Assembly (NCBI GenBank): GCA_002491945.1
Contig: DKWX01000046.1
Location: forward strand, 15,664-70,172
Direction: 5' to 3'
Length of the DNA: 54,509 bases
DNA from: Porphyromonadaceae bacterium UBA7141
Lineage (GTDB): Bacteria; Bacteroidota; Bacteroidia; Bacteroidales; Muribaculaceae
Part shown: one piece after another, positions 1 through 7,874 of the stretch
Layout: every line of letters starts with the position of its first letter
Numbering within the stretch: position 1 is the first letter of the stretch
Translations under genes and position numbers: made by a program
Notes under the pieces: generated by a model
Database searches by the model: none
Told to the model about the DNA's origin: nothing
What the model saw: the letters and a program-made list of their open reading frames with translations, nothing else

Positions 1-275
1 ACGGGTTACCGACGGTTACCGGAGTGCTCGGTAACCCATTAGAGGATTTATAATCAATTCTTTATCCCGATTTTTTTGTGTTGGTTACCGAAAATTTCTT
101 AATACGACTCAAAAACATATGCATTTTGCATTAATACACCTAAAATGCGCACGTATACGCGTAATAGAGAAATCTCGGTAACTCGGTAACCGGCTACGTC
201 CCGAAACCCCGGGATTCAGGTGCCCCGGAACACAAGAAGTAACATTAAAAACACAAGTAAAAAACGACAAACAAC
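1..275. promoter_or_regulatory. Non-coding leader with six GGTTACC/GGTAACC repeats
   Basis: No convincing gene is seen here. The short motif GGTTACCG or its complement CGGTAACC occurs at 4-11, 13-22, 29-36, 83-90, 176-182 and 184-193, in both orientations. The copies at 13-22 and 184-193 are the fullest. Clustered, near-palindromic 7-10 bp repeats in a phage non-coding region are typical of repressor operators or replication iterons. Which of these applies cannot be decided without the genes left of the window. Confidence 0.45.
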
Positions 276-452
276 ATGTACAAGAAATTCATGGGATATA
301 TCGCAACGGCGATATTCAGCACATTAACGTGCACAATCACTATGCTGAACGCTCTCGACGCTCAGGCGCGCGCCATGGAGGATGCCCTCATCAGCAACAA
401 CTTCATATCCGTGAGCGGGGATGACATCAAAAGAAAGGAGGAAGCGAAATGA
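276..452 (+). CDS. Small single-membrane-span phage protein (58 aa)
   Basis: An ATG at 276 opens a 58-codon frame whose TGA overlaps the ATG of the next gene (ATGA at 449-452), a translational-coupling arrangement. The protein starts MYKKFMGYIATAIF and has one hydrophobic stretch at about residues 7-26 followed by a charged tail ending KRKEEAK. AAAGGAGG near 433 lies inside its end and probably serves as ribosome-binding site for the following gene. I recognise no family; the topology suggests a small inner-membrane protein. Confidence rests on the coupling and the protein-like composition. Confidence 0.55.
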   Translation: MYKKFMGYIATAIFSTLTCTITMLNALDAQARAMEDALISNNFISVSGDDIKRKEEAK

Positions 453-694
453 AGAAATACACCTTTGCGACCGTGACTCCGGAGTTATGGGAAGAGATTC
501 TGAATACAGCGAATAAAATGATAGAACCCCTTTCCAAGGAGAATGTGCCTCTTGAAATCGGGATGCAGGCGATCATGTTAGTGACAGCAAATACATTGTT
601 GCGGGTTTCGGCCTCCACAGGCGAGGACATTGAAACCCTTATCGAGAAGGCCGGAATCTCTATCAGAACATACTCAGAGTTTGAGGGCATCTGA
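449..694 (+). CDS. Hypothetical phage protein (81 aa)
   Basis: The 81-residue protein begins MKKYTFATVTPELWEEIL and is predicted mostly helical, acidic and soluble. An AAAGGAGG-like ribosome-binding site lies about 8 bases before its ATG, and it overlaps the preceding small gene by four bases. It precedes the Cys/His nuclease-like gene by 25 bases. I do not recognise a family. Position in an early or accessory phage operon suggests a small regulatory or host-interaction protein, which is inference only. Confidence 0.6.
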   Translation: MKKYTFATVTPELWEEILNTANKMIEPLSKENVPLEIGMQAIMLVTANTLLRVSASTGEDIETLIEKAGISIRTYSEFEGI

Positions 695-719
695 TTTAAC
701 TTTAGAAACTCAACAAGCA

Positions 720-1103
720 ATGAAAAGATTAAAACTATTCGGCATCAACATCTGGATAAGCCGCGCGCCGATCAGAGTGATTCGCAGAGACAAAAACCGA
801 AACAATTACCGCAATTCCCAGCGCAACCTGCGACTGGAAATGGCCGACAACCGCTGCGAGGTCTGCGGCAAGCCTGTCGACAAGAGCTGCCATATCCACC
901 ATACGCTTCCTGCCGGGACTCCCGACCGCAACAAGGCGGAGAACATGAGGGTGCTTTGCGGCGATTGCTGGCACGAACTCCAGAAAAAGCCCCACATCCA
1001 CGGCTATCAGCACATGGAGGACAATACAGTCTATGACGGGGACAGACGAACGGATATTACCAATATCCCCTTGATATTGCGACACCCAAAATCAAGGGGA
1101 TGA
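720..1103 (+). CDS. HNH-like zinc-binding nuclease domain protein (127 aa)
   Basis: The start is placed at ATG 720 (MKRLKLFGINIWIS) because the earlier in-frame start overlaps the preceding gene deeply. A basic N-terminus precedes the pattern CEVCGKPV (CxxC) at about residues 46-53, CHIHHTLPAG at about 58-67, and NMRVLCGDCWHEL at about 77-89. This Cys4 plus HxHH plus Asn layout fits the HNH endonuclease superfamily, with the second His of HIHH as candidate catalytic residue. The typical final His is weakly represented by WHEL. It is likely a phage DNA endonuclease or a related zinc-binding protein; a target is not evident. Confidence 0.65.
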   Translation: MKRLKLFGINIWISRAPIRVIRRDKNRNNYRNSQRNLRLEMADNRCEVCGKPVDKSCHIHHTLPAGTPDRNKAENMRVLCGDCWHELQKKPHIHGYQHMEDNTVYDGDRRTDITNIPLILRHPKSRG

Positions 1104-1128
1104 CTCCGGATATAAAATAATCAACCGC

Positions 1129-1156
1129 ACCCCGGGGGATATATCGCCTCCGGGGT
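1129..1156 (+). other. Stem-loop between phage genes
   Basis: ACCCCGG at 1129-1135 pairs with CCGGGGT at 1150-1156 around a 14-base loop. It lies in the 69-base gap between the HNH-like gene and the next gene. There is no T-run, so it is not a clear intrinsic terminator. It could instead be an RNA-processing site or a weak attenuator. Confidence 0.3.
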
Positions 1157-1172
1157 CATAATCTTAAACGCT

Positions 1173-1427
1173 ATGGGATTAAGGAAGAGAGCCCGAAAAT
1201 ATACGCGCTATTATACAATCTGGCACAATGAATCACAATTGGTCCAGAAGGTCATAGAGACCGGCAGTCCCTTCGACGACGAGCGCTTTGCCAGCGGCAA
1301 CTACTGGCTGACGCGCGCAGAGGCGCAACGGCAGGTGGCAAAAGAGAACTTAGAGAAGCGCCGGGAGCAAGACCGCAAATACTCACGGGCGCGGTATGAA
1401 TCTAAAAAACGACGGGGCGACACATGA
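1173..1427 (+). CDS. Small basic phage protein (84 aa)
   Basis: This is a very basic protein beginning MGLRKRARKYTRYY, with a helical Lys/Arg/Glu-rich C-terminal half (about residues 47-84: EAQRQVAKENLEKRR and similar). It overlaps the following VRR-NUC gene by four bases (ATGA), so the two are coupled. No family is recognised. The charge suggests nucleic-acid binding, and the coupling suggests a role near the nuclease and helicase; both are inference. Confidence 0.55.
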   Translation: MGLRKRARKYTRYYTIWHNESQLVQKVIETGSPFDDERFASGNYWLTRAEAQRQVAKENLEKRREQDRKYSRARYESKKRRGDT

Positions 1428-1744
1428 AGGGGAGGAACCTGAGCCGCAACTCCGAGGAATCGGAGAAGGCTATCGAGAGTTATCTCTGCCATCTCGTACG
1501 GGGGGCCGGAGGAATACCGCTGAAGTATTCCTCCGGGACCTCCACGGGATACCCGGACAGACTGTTGCTTTTTCCCGGAGGGAAGATGATATGGGTGGAG
1601 GTGAAGTCGGCGGGCTGCAACCCGACGCCTCTCCAGAGCCACCGGATGCAGCAGCTGCGCACGATGGGATTTCGCGTCAGGCTATGCGACAGCCGGGCGA
1701 AGGCGGAGGAGATAGTCGGGGACTACAGACAACAGAAAACATAG
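1424..1744 (+). CDS. VRR-NUC domain nuclease (PD-(D/E)XK fold, 106 aa)
   Basis: A compact single-domain protein. Key motifs are SEKAIESYL at about residues 12-20, TGYPDRLLLFPGG at about 41-53 (catalytic Asp in the PD-like motif) and WVEVKSAG at about 57-64 (the E-x-K pair). The tail contains LQSHRMQQLRTMGFRV, typical of the helix that follows the core. This matches stand-alone VRR-NUC proteins that sit beside SNF2-like helicases in phages. The gene is coupled upstream and is followed 12 bases later by the helicase. Probable role: a structure-specific nuclease acting with the helicase during replication or recombination. Confidence 0.85.
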   Translation: MKGRNLSRNSEESEKAIESYLCHLVRGAGGIPLKYSSGTSTGYPDRLLLFPGGKMIWVEVKSAGCNPTPLQSHRMQQLRTMGFRVRLCDSRAKAEEIVGDYRQQKT

Positions 1745-1756
1745 GACAGCGATAAT

Positions 1757-3130
1757 ATGAAATTCAAAGCGCATGGATATCAGAGCAGGGCAATCGGATG
1801 GGTGGAGACCCACCCGAGGTGTCTGCTTTTCCTGGATATGGGACTGGGGAAATCGGTGGTGACGCTGACGGCAGTGATGCGGCTGATACTTCACGGGGAG
1901 GTGGAGCGGGTGCTTGTGGTGGCCCCTAAGAAGGTGGCCGAGTCCACATGGAGCACAGAGGCGGAGAAGTGGGATCACCTCTCCGGGCTGCGCGTGCGCG
2001 TGGTGGCCGGCACACCGAAGCGTCGCCGCGAGGAGCTTGAGAAGGAGGGGGACGTGTGGGTGACAGGTCGCGACTCGGTGGTGTGGCTCGAAGAGGAGAT
2101 GCGGCGCATGAAGCGCGGCTTCGACATGGTGGTGATCGACGAGCTGACGAGCTTCAAGAATCATCGGTCGCTACGCTTCAAGGCCATGCGGAGGCTTTTG
2201 CCGTCGGCGCAGCGCGTGGTAGGACTGACGGGGACACCGACTCCCAACGGGCTTGGGGATCTGTGGGGCCAGGTGTACTGCATTGACGGAGGAGAGCGGC
2301 TGGGGCGCTTCGTGACGCATTACCGGAAACGCTGGTTCAACTGCGTGGAGCACAACAACATCATCATCCGGATGACGCCCAAGGCAGGAGCCGAGGAGGA
2401 GATTATGGAGCTGATATCGGATATCGCTCTGACGATGCGCGCCGAGGACTGGCTCCGGCTCCCCGCGATGCTTGAGGAGGATGTGCCGGTGGCATTGCCC
2501 GAGAGCGTGGCGCGCGGTTACCGGAAGTTCGAGCGCGACAAGGTGGCCGAGGTGCTTCGCGAGGCGGGAGGAGATGTCAGGGCCGTGACGGCGGCCTCCG
2601 CGGCGGCTCTGACGGGGAAGCTCGCGCAGTATGCCAACGGGGCGATCTATACCGACGACGGGAGTGTGGCCAAGATCCATGATGAAAAGCTGCAGGCATT
2701 GGGAGAGATACTGGAGGCCGATGAATCGCCGCTGCTCTGCTTCTACCAATACACCCACGACCTTGACCGGATCATGTCGCGCTTCGCGGCCCTGAACCCG
2801 CGGCATTACCAGGGAGCCTTGGACCTGGAGGACTGGAACGCGGGGAAGATTCGTCTGCTATTGGCTCATCCCGCCTCGACGGCGTTCGGACTCAACATGC
2901 AGGCGGGGGGACACAGGATCGTATGGTTCAGCACCGGATGGAACCTCGAACTCTACCAGCAGGCGAACGCACGACTTCACCGACAGGGACAGCAGAGACC
3001 GGTGACGGTGCAGCGGCTGATCGCGCGAGGCACGGTCGATGAACGGATGGCCGAGGCTCTAAGCAACAAAGGTATCAGTCAGACGGAGTTGCTGATCCGG
3101 CTGAAATCAAAGATGGAGGAGTATGGCTAA
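1757..3130 (+). CDS. SNF2-like superfamily 2 DNA helicase/translocase (457 aa)
   Basis: Walker A is DMGLGKS at residues 27-33. The Walker B region is MVVIDELTSFKN (about 123-134), a DELT variant of DEAH. Motif III is GLTGTPTPNGLGDLWGQ (about 156-172). The C-terminal RecA-like domain has AHPASTAFGLNMQ (about 371-383) and ELYQQANARLHRQGQ (about 400-414), the Q-x-x-x-R-x-HRxGQ hallmark of SNF2 proteins. It lacks accessory N- or C-terminal domains, as phage versions usually do. It is preceded by VRR-NUC and overlaps the HNH gene by eight bases, so the three form an operon. Likely role: ATP-driven remodelling or strand separation during phage replication or recombination. Confidence 0.9.
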   Translation: MKFKAHGYQSRAIGWVETHPRCLLFLDMGLGKSVVTLTAVMRLILHGEVERVLVVAPKKVAESTWSTEAEKWDHLSGLRVRVVAGTPKRRREELEKEGDVWVTGRDSVVWLEEEMRRMKRGFDMVVIDELTSFKNHRSLRFKAMRRLLPSAQRVVGLTGTPTPNGLGDLWGQVYCIDGGERLGRFVTHYRKRWFNCVEHNNIIIRMTPKAGAEEEIMELISDIALTMRAEDWLRLPAMLEEDVPVALPESVARGYRKFERDKVAEVLREAGGDVRAVTAASAAALTGKLAQYANGAIYTDDGSVAKIHDEKLQALGEILEADESPLLCFYQYTHDLDRIMSRFAALNPRHYQGALDLEDWNAGKIRLLLAHPASTAFGLNMQAGGHRIVWFSTGWNLELYQQANARLHRQGQQRPVTVQRLIARGTVDERMAEALSNKGISQTELLIRLKSKMEEYG

Positions 3131-3530
3131 GGATGCGCAGTATCGCAGATGGATAGCCTCGACGAGGTGGCTGAGGCTCCGCCGGAGCGTGCTGACCGCG
3201 CACCCCTTGTGCGAGCGATGCGCACAGGAGGGTTACGTCAGCGCCGCGACGGAGGTGCATCACATCCGCCCCGTGGAGGATGGGGTGACGTGGAGCGACA
3301 GACAGACAAGGATGTTTGCCCCCTCGAATCTGAGAGCGCTCTGCCACAACTGCCATGTGCGGACCCACGTAGAGATGGGACGCAGCGGAAGAACTGCCAC
3401 GCGCCGGCGGCACGACGAGCAGCAGGCGGAAATCCGGAGGCGCTTCTTCGGGGAGGGGGAGAGGGAGCCCCCGGGGGGTGTTTTTCGGGAGGGGGAGGGG
3501 TCGCTCCAAGCCTCGCACCCACCTTCGTAA
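3123..3530 (+). CDS. Phage HNH endonuclease beside terminase (135 aa)
   Basis: The protein starts MAKDAQYRRWIASTRWLRLR and contains PLCERCAQEG (CxxC, about residues 28-37), EVHHIRPVEDG (about 43-53) and NLRALCHNCHVRTH (about 69-82). This is the H-N-H core with two CxxC zinc sites. An HNH gene directly before small and large terminase is characteristic of HK97-like cos phages, where the endonuclease works with the terminase to cut the cohesive-end site. Residues after about 105 are low complexity (Gly/Glu/Pro) and encoded by G-runs at 3450-3500, so the true C-terminus may be an extension. Overlap with the helicase gene is eight bases. Confidence 0.9.
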   Translation: MAKDAQYRRWIASTRWLRLRRSVLTAHPLCERCAQEGYVSAATEVHHIRPVEDGVTWSDRQTRMFAPSNLRALCHNCHVRTHVEMGRSGRTATRRRHDEQQAEIRRRFFGEGEREPPGGVFREGEGSLQASHPPS

Positions 3531-3582
3531 AAGCGTAAGCGATTTTTTGAAATTAAGCAAAACCCCTAAAAACTTCATAATA

Positions 3583-3975
3583 ATGACCAAATCAATTGCC
3601 GAATACAAAAAAGATATTGAAAAAGCGCTCAAGGGAGCGGGCAAGTACAGCAAGAGTCTCGGATCACAGGTGTTGTCGCTGGCCGGCGCCCTGCGGACCC
3701 TTGATCTGGCCAACAGCGAAATCGACACTCTCGAATGCACCACCATCAAGGTCAAGACCCGCTACGGCAACGAAACGCTCGCCCCGCACCCCGTATTCAA
3801 GATTCTGAAAGATGCCCAGGATTCCGTCACGCGCCAGATGAAGGCTCTCGGACTGACATCCGAGGAGCTGACCGGCACCGACGACGATGACCCGCTGATC
3901 GAGCTGACCAAGAAGGTCAAGAACGCCGGGCGGAAAAAATCAGTAATCGTAAAGCGGGGGGAGGCCGAGGAATGA
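3583..3975 (+). CDS. Terminase small subunit-like protein (P27-like, 130 aa)
   Basis: ATG 3583 (MTKSIAEYKKDIEKAL) is preferred over upstream starts because residues before it are not protein-like. The helical protein has APHPVFKILKDAQDSVTRQM at about residues 67-86, a feature of P27-family small terminases, and a C-terminal Lys-rich tail (KKVKNAGRKKS). It sits between HNH endonuclease and large terminase, and its stop overlaps the large-subunit ATG (ATGA at 3972-3975). Role: recognition of phage DNA for packaging. The short length is normal for the family. Confidence 0.8.
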   Translation: MTKSIAEYKKDIEKALKGAGKYSKSLGSQVLSLAGALRTLDLANSEIDTLECTTIKVKTRYGNETLAPHPVFKILKDAQDSVTRQMKALGLTSEELTGTDDDDPLIELTKKVKNAGRKKSVIVKRGEAEE

Positions 3976-5724
3976 CAGACGAAGAGAAGATCCATCTGCG
4001 GCAACGCAAGAGAGAGATAAGCGCCACATTAGGGGGGCTCGACATCGGGGAGTAGCGACTTGGGGAGGTCGACGGTCGCCTCGATGCCTACGTGCGTGCG
4101 GTGGCGGGGGACCCGGAGGGACACAACCTGTTCGAGCAGCTTGCCGTGTACAGGTTTCTGCGGCTCGCCGACCGCTACGGAATCAACGTGACGGAGGTGC
4201 GCCGCTTCTTTACGCTCTACGAGCATCTCCACTTTCCGGGCAAAAGCGGGATGCAACGCTACAGCCTCACCCCGGTGCAGACCTTTCAGTTCGCCAGCAT
4301 CTACGGCTTCTGGCACGAAGGGAGCCGGGTGACGAAAGAGGCGCTGCTCTTCGTGCCGAGAAAATACTCGAAGACCACCTCGTCGGCATCACTCGCGATA
4401 GATGATCTCCTGTTCGGGGACGCCAATGCCGAGAGCTACACCGGAGCGAATTCCAACGACCAGGCGAAGAAATGCTTCGACGTCATACGCGGGTGCATGC
4501 GTCGGCTGGATCCGAAGGAACGGAGATACACCGTCAACGAGCAGACGATCAAAAGCAAGCGGAAAGACCGCACCGCATTCGCCCAGTGTCTGACCGCGAA
4601 CGCGCGCACAAAAGATGGACTGAACGCCAGTACGGTCATCATGGATGAATTCTCACAGGCGCGGGACAATGAGCTTCTCACGGTGCTCACCACATCGATG
4701 GGAGTCAGGGAGAACCCGCTGACCGTGATCATCACTACGGCCAGCGACGTGGTCGACGGCCCCTTCTACGAGATGCTTCAGGGGTACAAGGCCCTTCTGT
4801 TGGGGGACTTCGAGGATGATACCGTATTCGCCCACATCTTCGAGCCGGACGTCGATGATCCGGAGGGGGAGGAGTCGACCTGGCGGAAAGTGCAGCCGCA
4901 CATGGGAGTGACCGTAAGCCTCGCCTTCTACCGTCAGGAGTGGCAGAAGGCGAAGCGCAACGGAGCCGAGGCTATGCTTGCCTTCCGCACGAAGCTGCTC
5001 AACGTGTTTGCCGAGAACGAGAGGCGCAGCTGGATACCCTCCACGCTGGCCCGCGCCATCTCGCGTCATCTCGAACCCGGGGATATCAAAGGGAGGCCCG
5101 ACGCCATGGTGGCCATAGACCTCTCGGAGAGCGACGACTTCTCCGCCGTCAGCTTCGGCATCTACAACGGGCGGGAGAAGAATTTCTACTTTCATACCGC
5201 ATACTTCTTTCCCGAGGGGGCGCTGGAGGGACATCCGAACGAAAGGATGTATCGTGCCTGGGCGGAGAAGGGACATCTCATCCTCACGGAGGGGGATGTG
5301 ATAGACTACCGCAGGATCGTGGATTAACGTGCTGTATCTCTCGAAGCGGATGCGCATACTCGGCATTGGCTACGACCCCTGGAAGAGTCTTGAGGTGGTC
5401 AACATGCTCGGCACGGCAGGGGGATGGGGGACGCTCAGGGGATTGCGTCAGACCTACGGCCACTTTACCGCTCCGGTGGAGAGCTTCGAGCATGGAGCGA
5501 AGACCGGCAGGATATTCATCAACGACAATCCGATCAACTACTACTGCTTCGGCAATGCCGTGCTTGATATTGACAACCTCGACAACTGCAAGCCCGTAAA
5601 GCGCAGGCACAACCAGAAGATCGACGGAGTGATCACGATGTTGATGTGCATGCGCCAGTTTATCGACTACGAACGGGCGGCGGGGACGGAACAGGGTAAA
5701 ACAAAAGAAAGAATCGAAGATTAA
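3972..5724 (+). pseudogene. Terminase large subunit, interrupted by a stop and a frameshift
   Basis: Read from the coupled ATG at 3972, the frame meets TAG at 4053-4055 after 27 codons, then continues in frame as terminase. At 5325-5327 it hits TAA; the homologous C-terminal part continues one base later from about 5328 (VLYLSKRMRILG) to 5724. Restored length is about 583 residues, normal for TerL. Visible motifs: Walker A-like PRKYSKTT, Walker B VIMDEFSQ, coupling segment VIITTASD and nuclease-start VAIDLSESDDF. A GTG at 4092 could restart translation without the first 40 residues. Either the packaging motor is broken or the two lesions are sequencing errors. Confidence 0.8.
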
Positions 5725-5831
5725 AACATTAAACAAAAATAAGAAATCAGGCTCTTTAGTGCATTTTCGCGGAGAAAAGCAAGCAAAGGAAAGCAAAGGC
5801 AAGCAACGCGTGAACGATTGAAATGCAGCTA

Positions 5832-5862
5832 TTTGAAAAGCGGAGCGAAATGCGTAATTTTG
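5832..5862 (+). promoter_or_regulatory. Bacteroidetes-type promoter before the portal gene
   Basis: TTTG at 5832-5835 and TAATTTTG at 5855-5862, separated by 19 bases, match the Bacteroidetes primary-sigma promoter consensus (TTTG, 19-21 nt, TAnnTTTG) exactly. The portal ATG at 5887 lies about 25 bases after the -7 box. The surrounding 5725-5886 stretch is AT-rich and non-coding and contains an irregular AAGCAAGCAAAGG run. It would let the head genes be transcribed independently of the terminase. Confidence 0.6.
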
Positions 5863-5886
5863 CATAGTTCTTCTGATTGATATTCC

Positions 5887-7191
5887 ATGGGATTCCGACA
5901 AAGATTAGCAAGGCTTTTCATACGCGAAAACACCTCCAATCCTTCCACACCCCCGGGCGGGTCGCCCCCTCTTCCTCCACGGAAGGGGGGCGACCCGCTC
6001 ACACTTTATTATCCGCAGGGGGATGCGATGACGATAGCCACGGTCTACCGTTGTGTGCGGCTTCTCTCGGAGAGCGTGGCGTCGCTTCCCATGCAGTATC
6101 TCAAGCGCACACGCGACGGCGTGTTTGTAGATGCCGGCGACATGCGCATGGATTATCTGCTCAATGTGCAGCCGGAGGGGGCGCTGAGCGCCTTCGACTT
6201 CTGGCGCACGGTCGTGATGCAGCTTCTTCTGCGCGGCAACGCCTATGCCGTGCCCCGCTACAGCCCTGTGACGGGCACACTTTACGAGATCAAGCTTTGC
6301 GGCGTCGGCACGGTGGCGCATGACACCACAAACGGCACCTATGCCGTCAACGACATGAACAACGGCATATACGGCACCTTCGACGAGGATGAGATAATCC
6401 ACATCAAAGGTTTGCCCGGCGCCTGTCCCAAGACCGGGGTATCGGTGCTGGCCTACGCCCGCCAGAGCATCGGCATCGCGCAGGCCGGAGACTCGGAGAC
6501 ACTGAACCGCTTCCTCAACGGGGGCGACGTGCGCGGCATAGTCAGCAACAGCGGCGATGCCGTCAGAGGCTTCGGAGAGTATCAGGACGAGGAGCTGGAG
6601 AAGACCGCCGGCAACATAGACGAGCGTTTCCGCAACGGGGAGAGAATAGTAAGCCTCCCGGGCGACGTGGGCTTCAAACAGATATCGCTGACGTCGGCCG
6701 ATATGCAATTCCTTGAGAGCCGGAAATTCGGAGTGCTTGAGATCTGCCGTTTTTTCGGAGTGCATCCGAGCTTCGTATTCTCCGACACGGCCACCAACTA
6801 CAAGAGCGCCGAGCAGGCCAACATGGCCTTCCTGAGCCACACCCTTGCCCCGCTTCTGCGCAACATTGAAGGGGAGCTCCGCCGGAAACTCCTGTCTCCA
6901 TCATTGAGCGCCCGCTACAGTTTCCGCTTCAATCCCCGCAGCCTTCACGCCTGCGATCTGGCGGGGATGGCCGACTATCGGGCCAAGATGCTTCAGACGG
7001 GTTCCACGGTCAACGAGGTGCGCCGCATGGAGAATCTCCCTCCGGTGGAGGGAGGCGACACGGTGATGGTCTCGGCCAATCTCAAGAGCCTTGACACGCT
7101 GCTTGGCGAATCCCTCCCGGCAGAGCCGCAGGAGGAGGACACAGAACCCCAAAAACACAAAAATGATCAAGATGAAGGAGATGAGAAATAA
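5887..7191 (+). CDS. Phage portal protein, HK97 family (434 aa)
   Basis: It forms the dodecameric ring at the capsid vertex through which DNA passes. Family signatures are MTIATVYRCVRLLSESVASL (about residues 48-67), FWRTVVMQLLLRGNAYAV (about 102-119), ADMQFLESRKFGVLEICRFF (about 271-290) and GVHPSFVFSDTATNYKSAEQ (about 291-310). The C-terminal tail is acidic. Residues about 18-40 (Pro/Gly-rich, NPSTPPGG) are unusual and coincide with a strong hairpin in the DNA. The next gene begins inside its last codons (7163), so translation is coupled. It has its own upstream promoter. Confidence 0.92.
   Translation: MGFRQRLARLFIRENTSNPSTPPGGSPPLPPRKGGDPLTLYYPQGDAMTIATVYRCVRLLSESVASLPMQYLKRTRDGVFVDAGDMRMDYLLNVQPEGALSAFDFWRTVVMQLLLRGNAYAVPRYSPVTGTLYEIKLCGVGTVAHDTTNGTYAVNDMNNGIYGTFDEDEIIHIKGLPGACPKTGVSVLAYARQSIGIAQAGDSETLNRFLNGGDVRGIVSNSGDAVRGFGEYQDEELEKTAGNIDERFRNGERIVSLPGDVGFKQISLTSADMQFLESRKFGVLEICRFFGVHPSFVFSDTATNYKSAEQANMAFLSHTLAPLLRNIEGELRRKLLSPSLSARYSFRFNPRSLHACDLAGMADYRAKMLQTGSTVNEVRRMENLPPVEGGDTVMVSANLKSLDTLLGESLPAEPQEEDTEPQKHKNDQDEGDEK
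5957..5998 (+). other. Very strong hairpin inside the portal gene
   Basis: GCGGGTCGCCCCC at 5957-5969 pairs with GGGGGCGACCCGC at 5986-5998, and the pairing continues through TTCC/GGAA to a five-base loop. Arms are about 18-19 bases with one bulged base. The hairpin encodes the Pro/Gly-rich stretch near residues 24-38. It may be an in-frame palindromic insertion or a translational brake. Confidence 0.6.
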
Positions 7192-7861
7192 GAATCTGGT
7201 GACAATGCGCCGCAGCGACGTGCCCGGCGCCGGGATACACCTTCGCGAGGCGGACGGAGAGAAACCGGGCCGCACGATTACGGGCTACGCCATTCTCTTC
7301 AACACCCCCTCGGAGCCGATGTACTCCGATGAAGAGGAGGAGATCAGGGAGGTCATTGCCCCTTCCGCCGTGACGCAGGAGCTGCTTGATGGCAGCGACA
7401 TAAAGTTTACCATGTACCATGACCGCCACACGCTTCTGGGCAGAAGCAACAAGGGTTCGGGTACGCTGAAATATTACATCGACGAAAAAGGTGTGGGCTT
7501 CGAGCTGGAGCTTCCCGACTCCCCGAACGGCGACGAGGCGCTTGAGCTGGTGAAGCGCGGAGATATCTCCGGATGCTCGTTTGCATTCTCCACCCGCTAC
7601 TACGACCGCGACTACGTGGACAGAGAGGTCAAGAGCGTATCGGGGCGCGCGAAGGTAACGTATCGCGTGAAGGTAATCACCGGCATCTACGACTTCACCC
7701 TGACCGACAATCCAGCCTATACCGACACCTCGGTGGAATCCCGCGATTTCGTGAACTCCCTTCGCTCAGCAGGCGAAGATCCGCAGCTATCCCCGGGGGC
7801 GCGGGAACAGATCCGCGAGATGCGCGAGGCCGCCGGACGCAAGATCAGATATAACCATTAA
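7163..7861 (+). CDS. HK97-family prohead protease (232 aa)
   Basis: The serine protease that cleaves the capsid delta domain during head maturation. Signatures are ITGYAILFNTPSEP near the N-terminus, EVIAPSAV, MYHDRHTLLGRS (catalytic His in the YHDR motif), GDISGCSFAF (catalytic Ser region) and VYDFTLTDNPAY-like ending IYDFTLTDNPAYTDTSV. Start ATG 7163 is chosen over the 5' extension because the latter lies deep in the portal frame; ATG 7172 or 7181 are also possible. It overlaps the portal gene by 29 bases and precedes the major capsid gene by 13 bases, the standard order. Confidence 0.9.
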   Translation: MIKMKEMRNKNLVTMRRSDVPGAGIHLREADGEKPGRTITGYAILFNTPSEPMYSDEEEEIREVIAPSAVTQELLDGSDIKFTMYHDRHTLLGRSNKGSGTLKYYIDEKGVGFELELPDSPNGDEALELVKRGDISGCSFAFSTRYYDRDYVDREVKSVSGRAKVTYRVKVITGIYDFTLTDNPAYTDTSVESRDFVNSLRSAGEDPQLSPGAREQIREMREAAGRKIRYNH

Positions 7862-7874
7862 CCAAATCCCTCAT

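Noticed and set aside
1396..1755. 119-residue frame overlapping VRR-NUC.
   Set aside because: Gly/Pro/Arg-rich, no domain, and the overlapping frame carries intact VRR-NUC motifs.
4053..4055. TAG recoded as an amino acid (alternative code phage).
   Set aside because: Other phage genes, such as VRR-NUC and the minus-strand small gene, end in TAG at natural lengths and no gene shows internal TAGs except this one.
5321..5330. Programmed +1 frameshift in the large terminase.
   Set aside because: GAT TAA C lacks a prfB-like slippery codon, no such site is known in TerL, and a second lesion is present upstream. A mutation or sequencing error is more likely.
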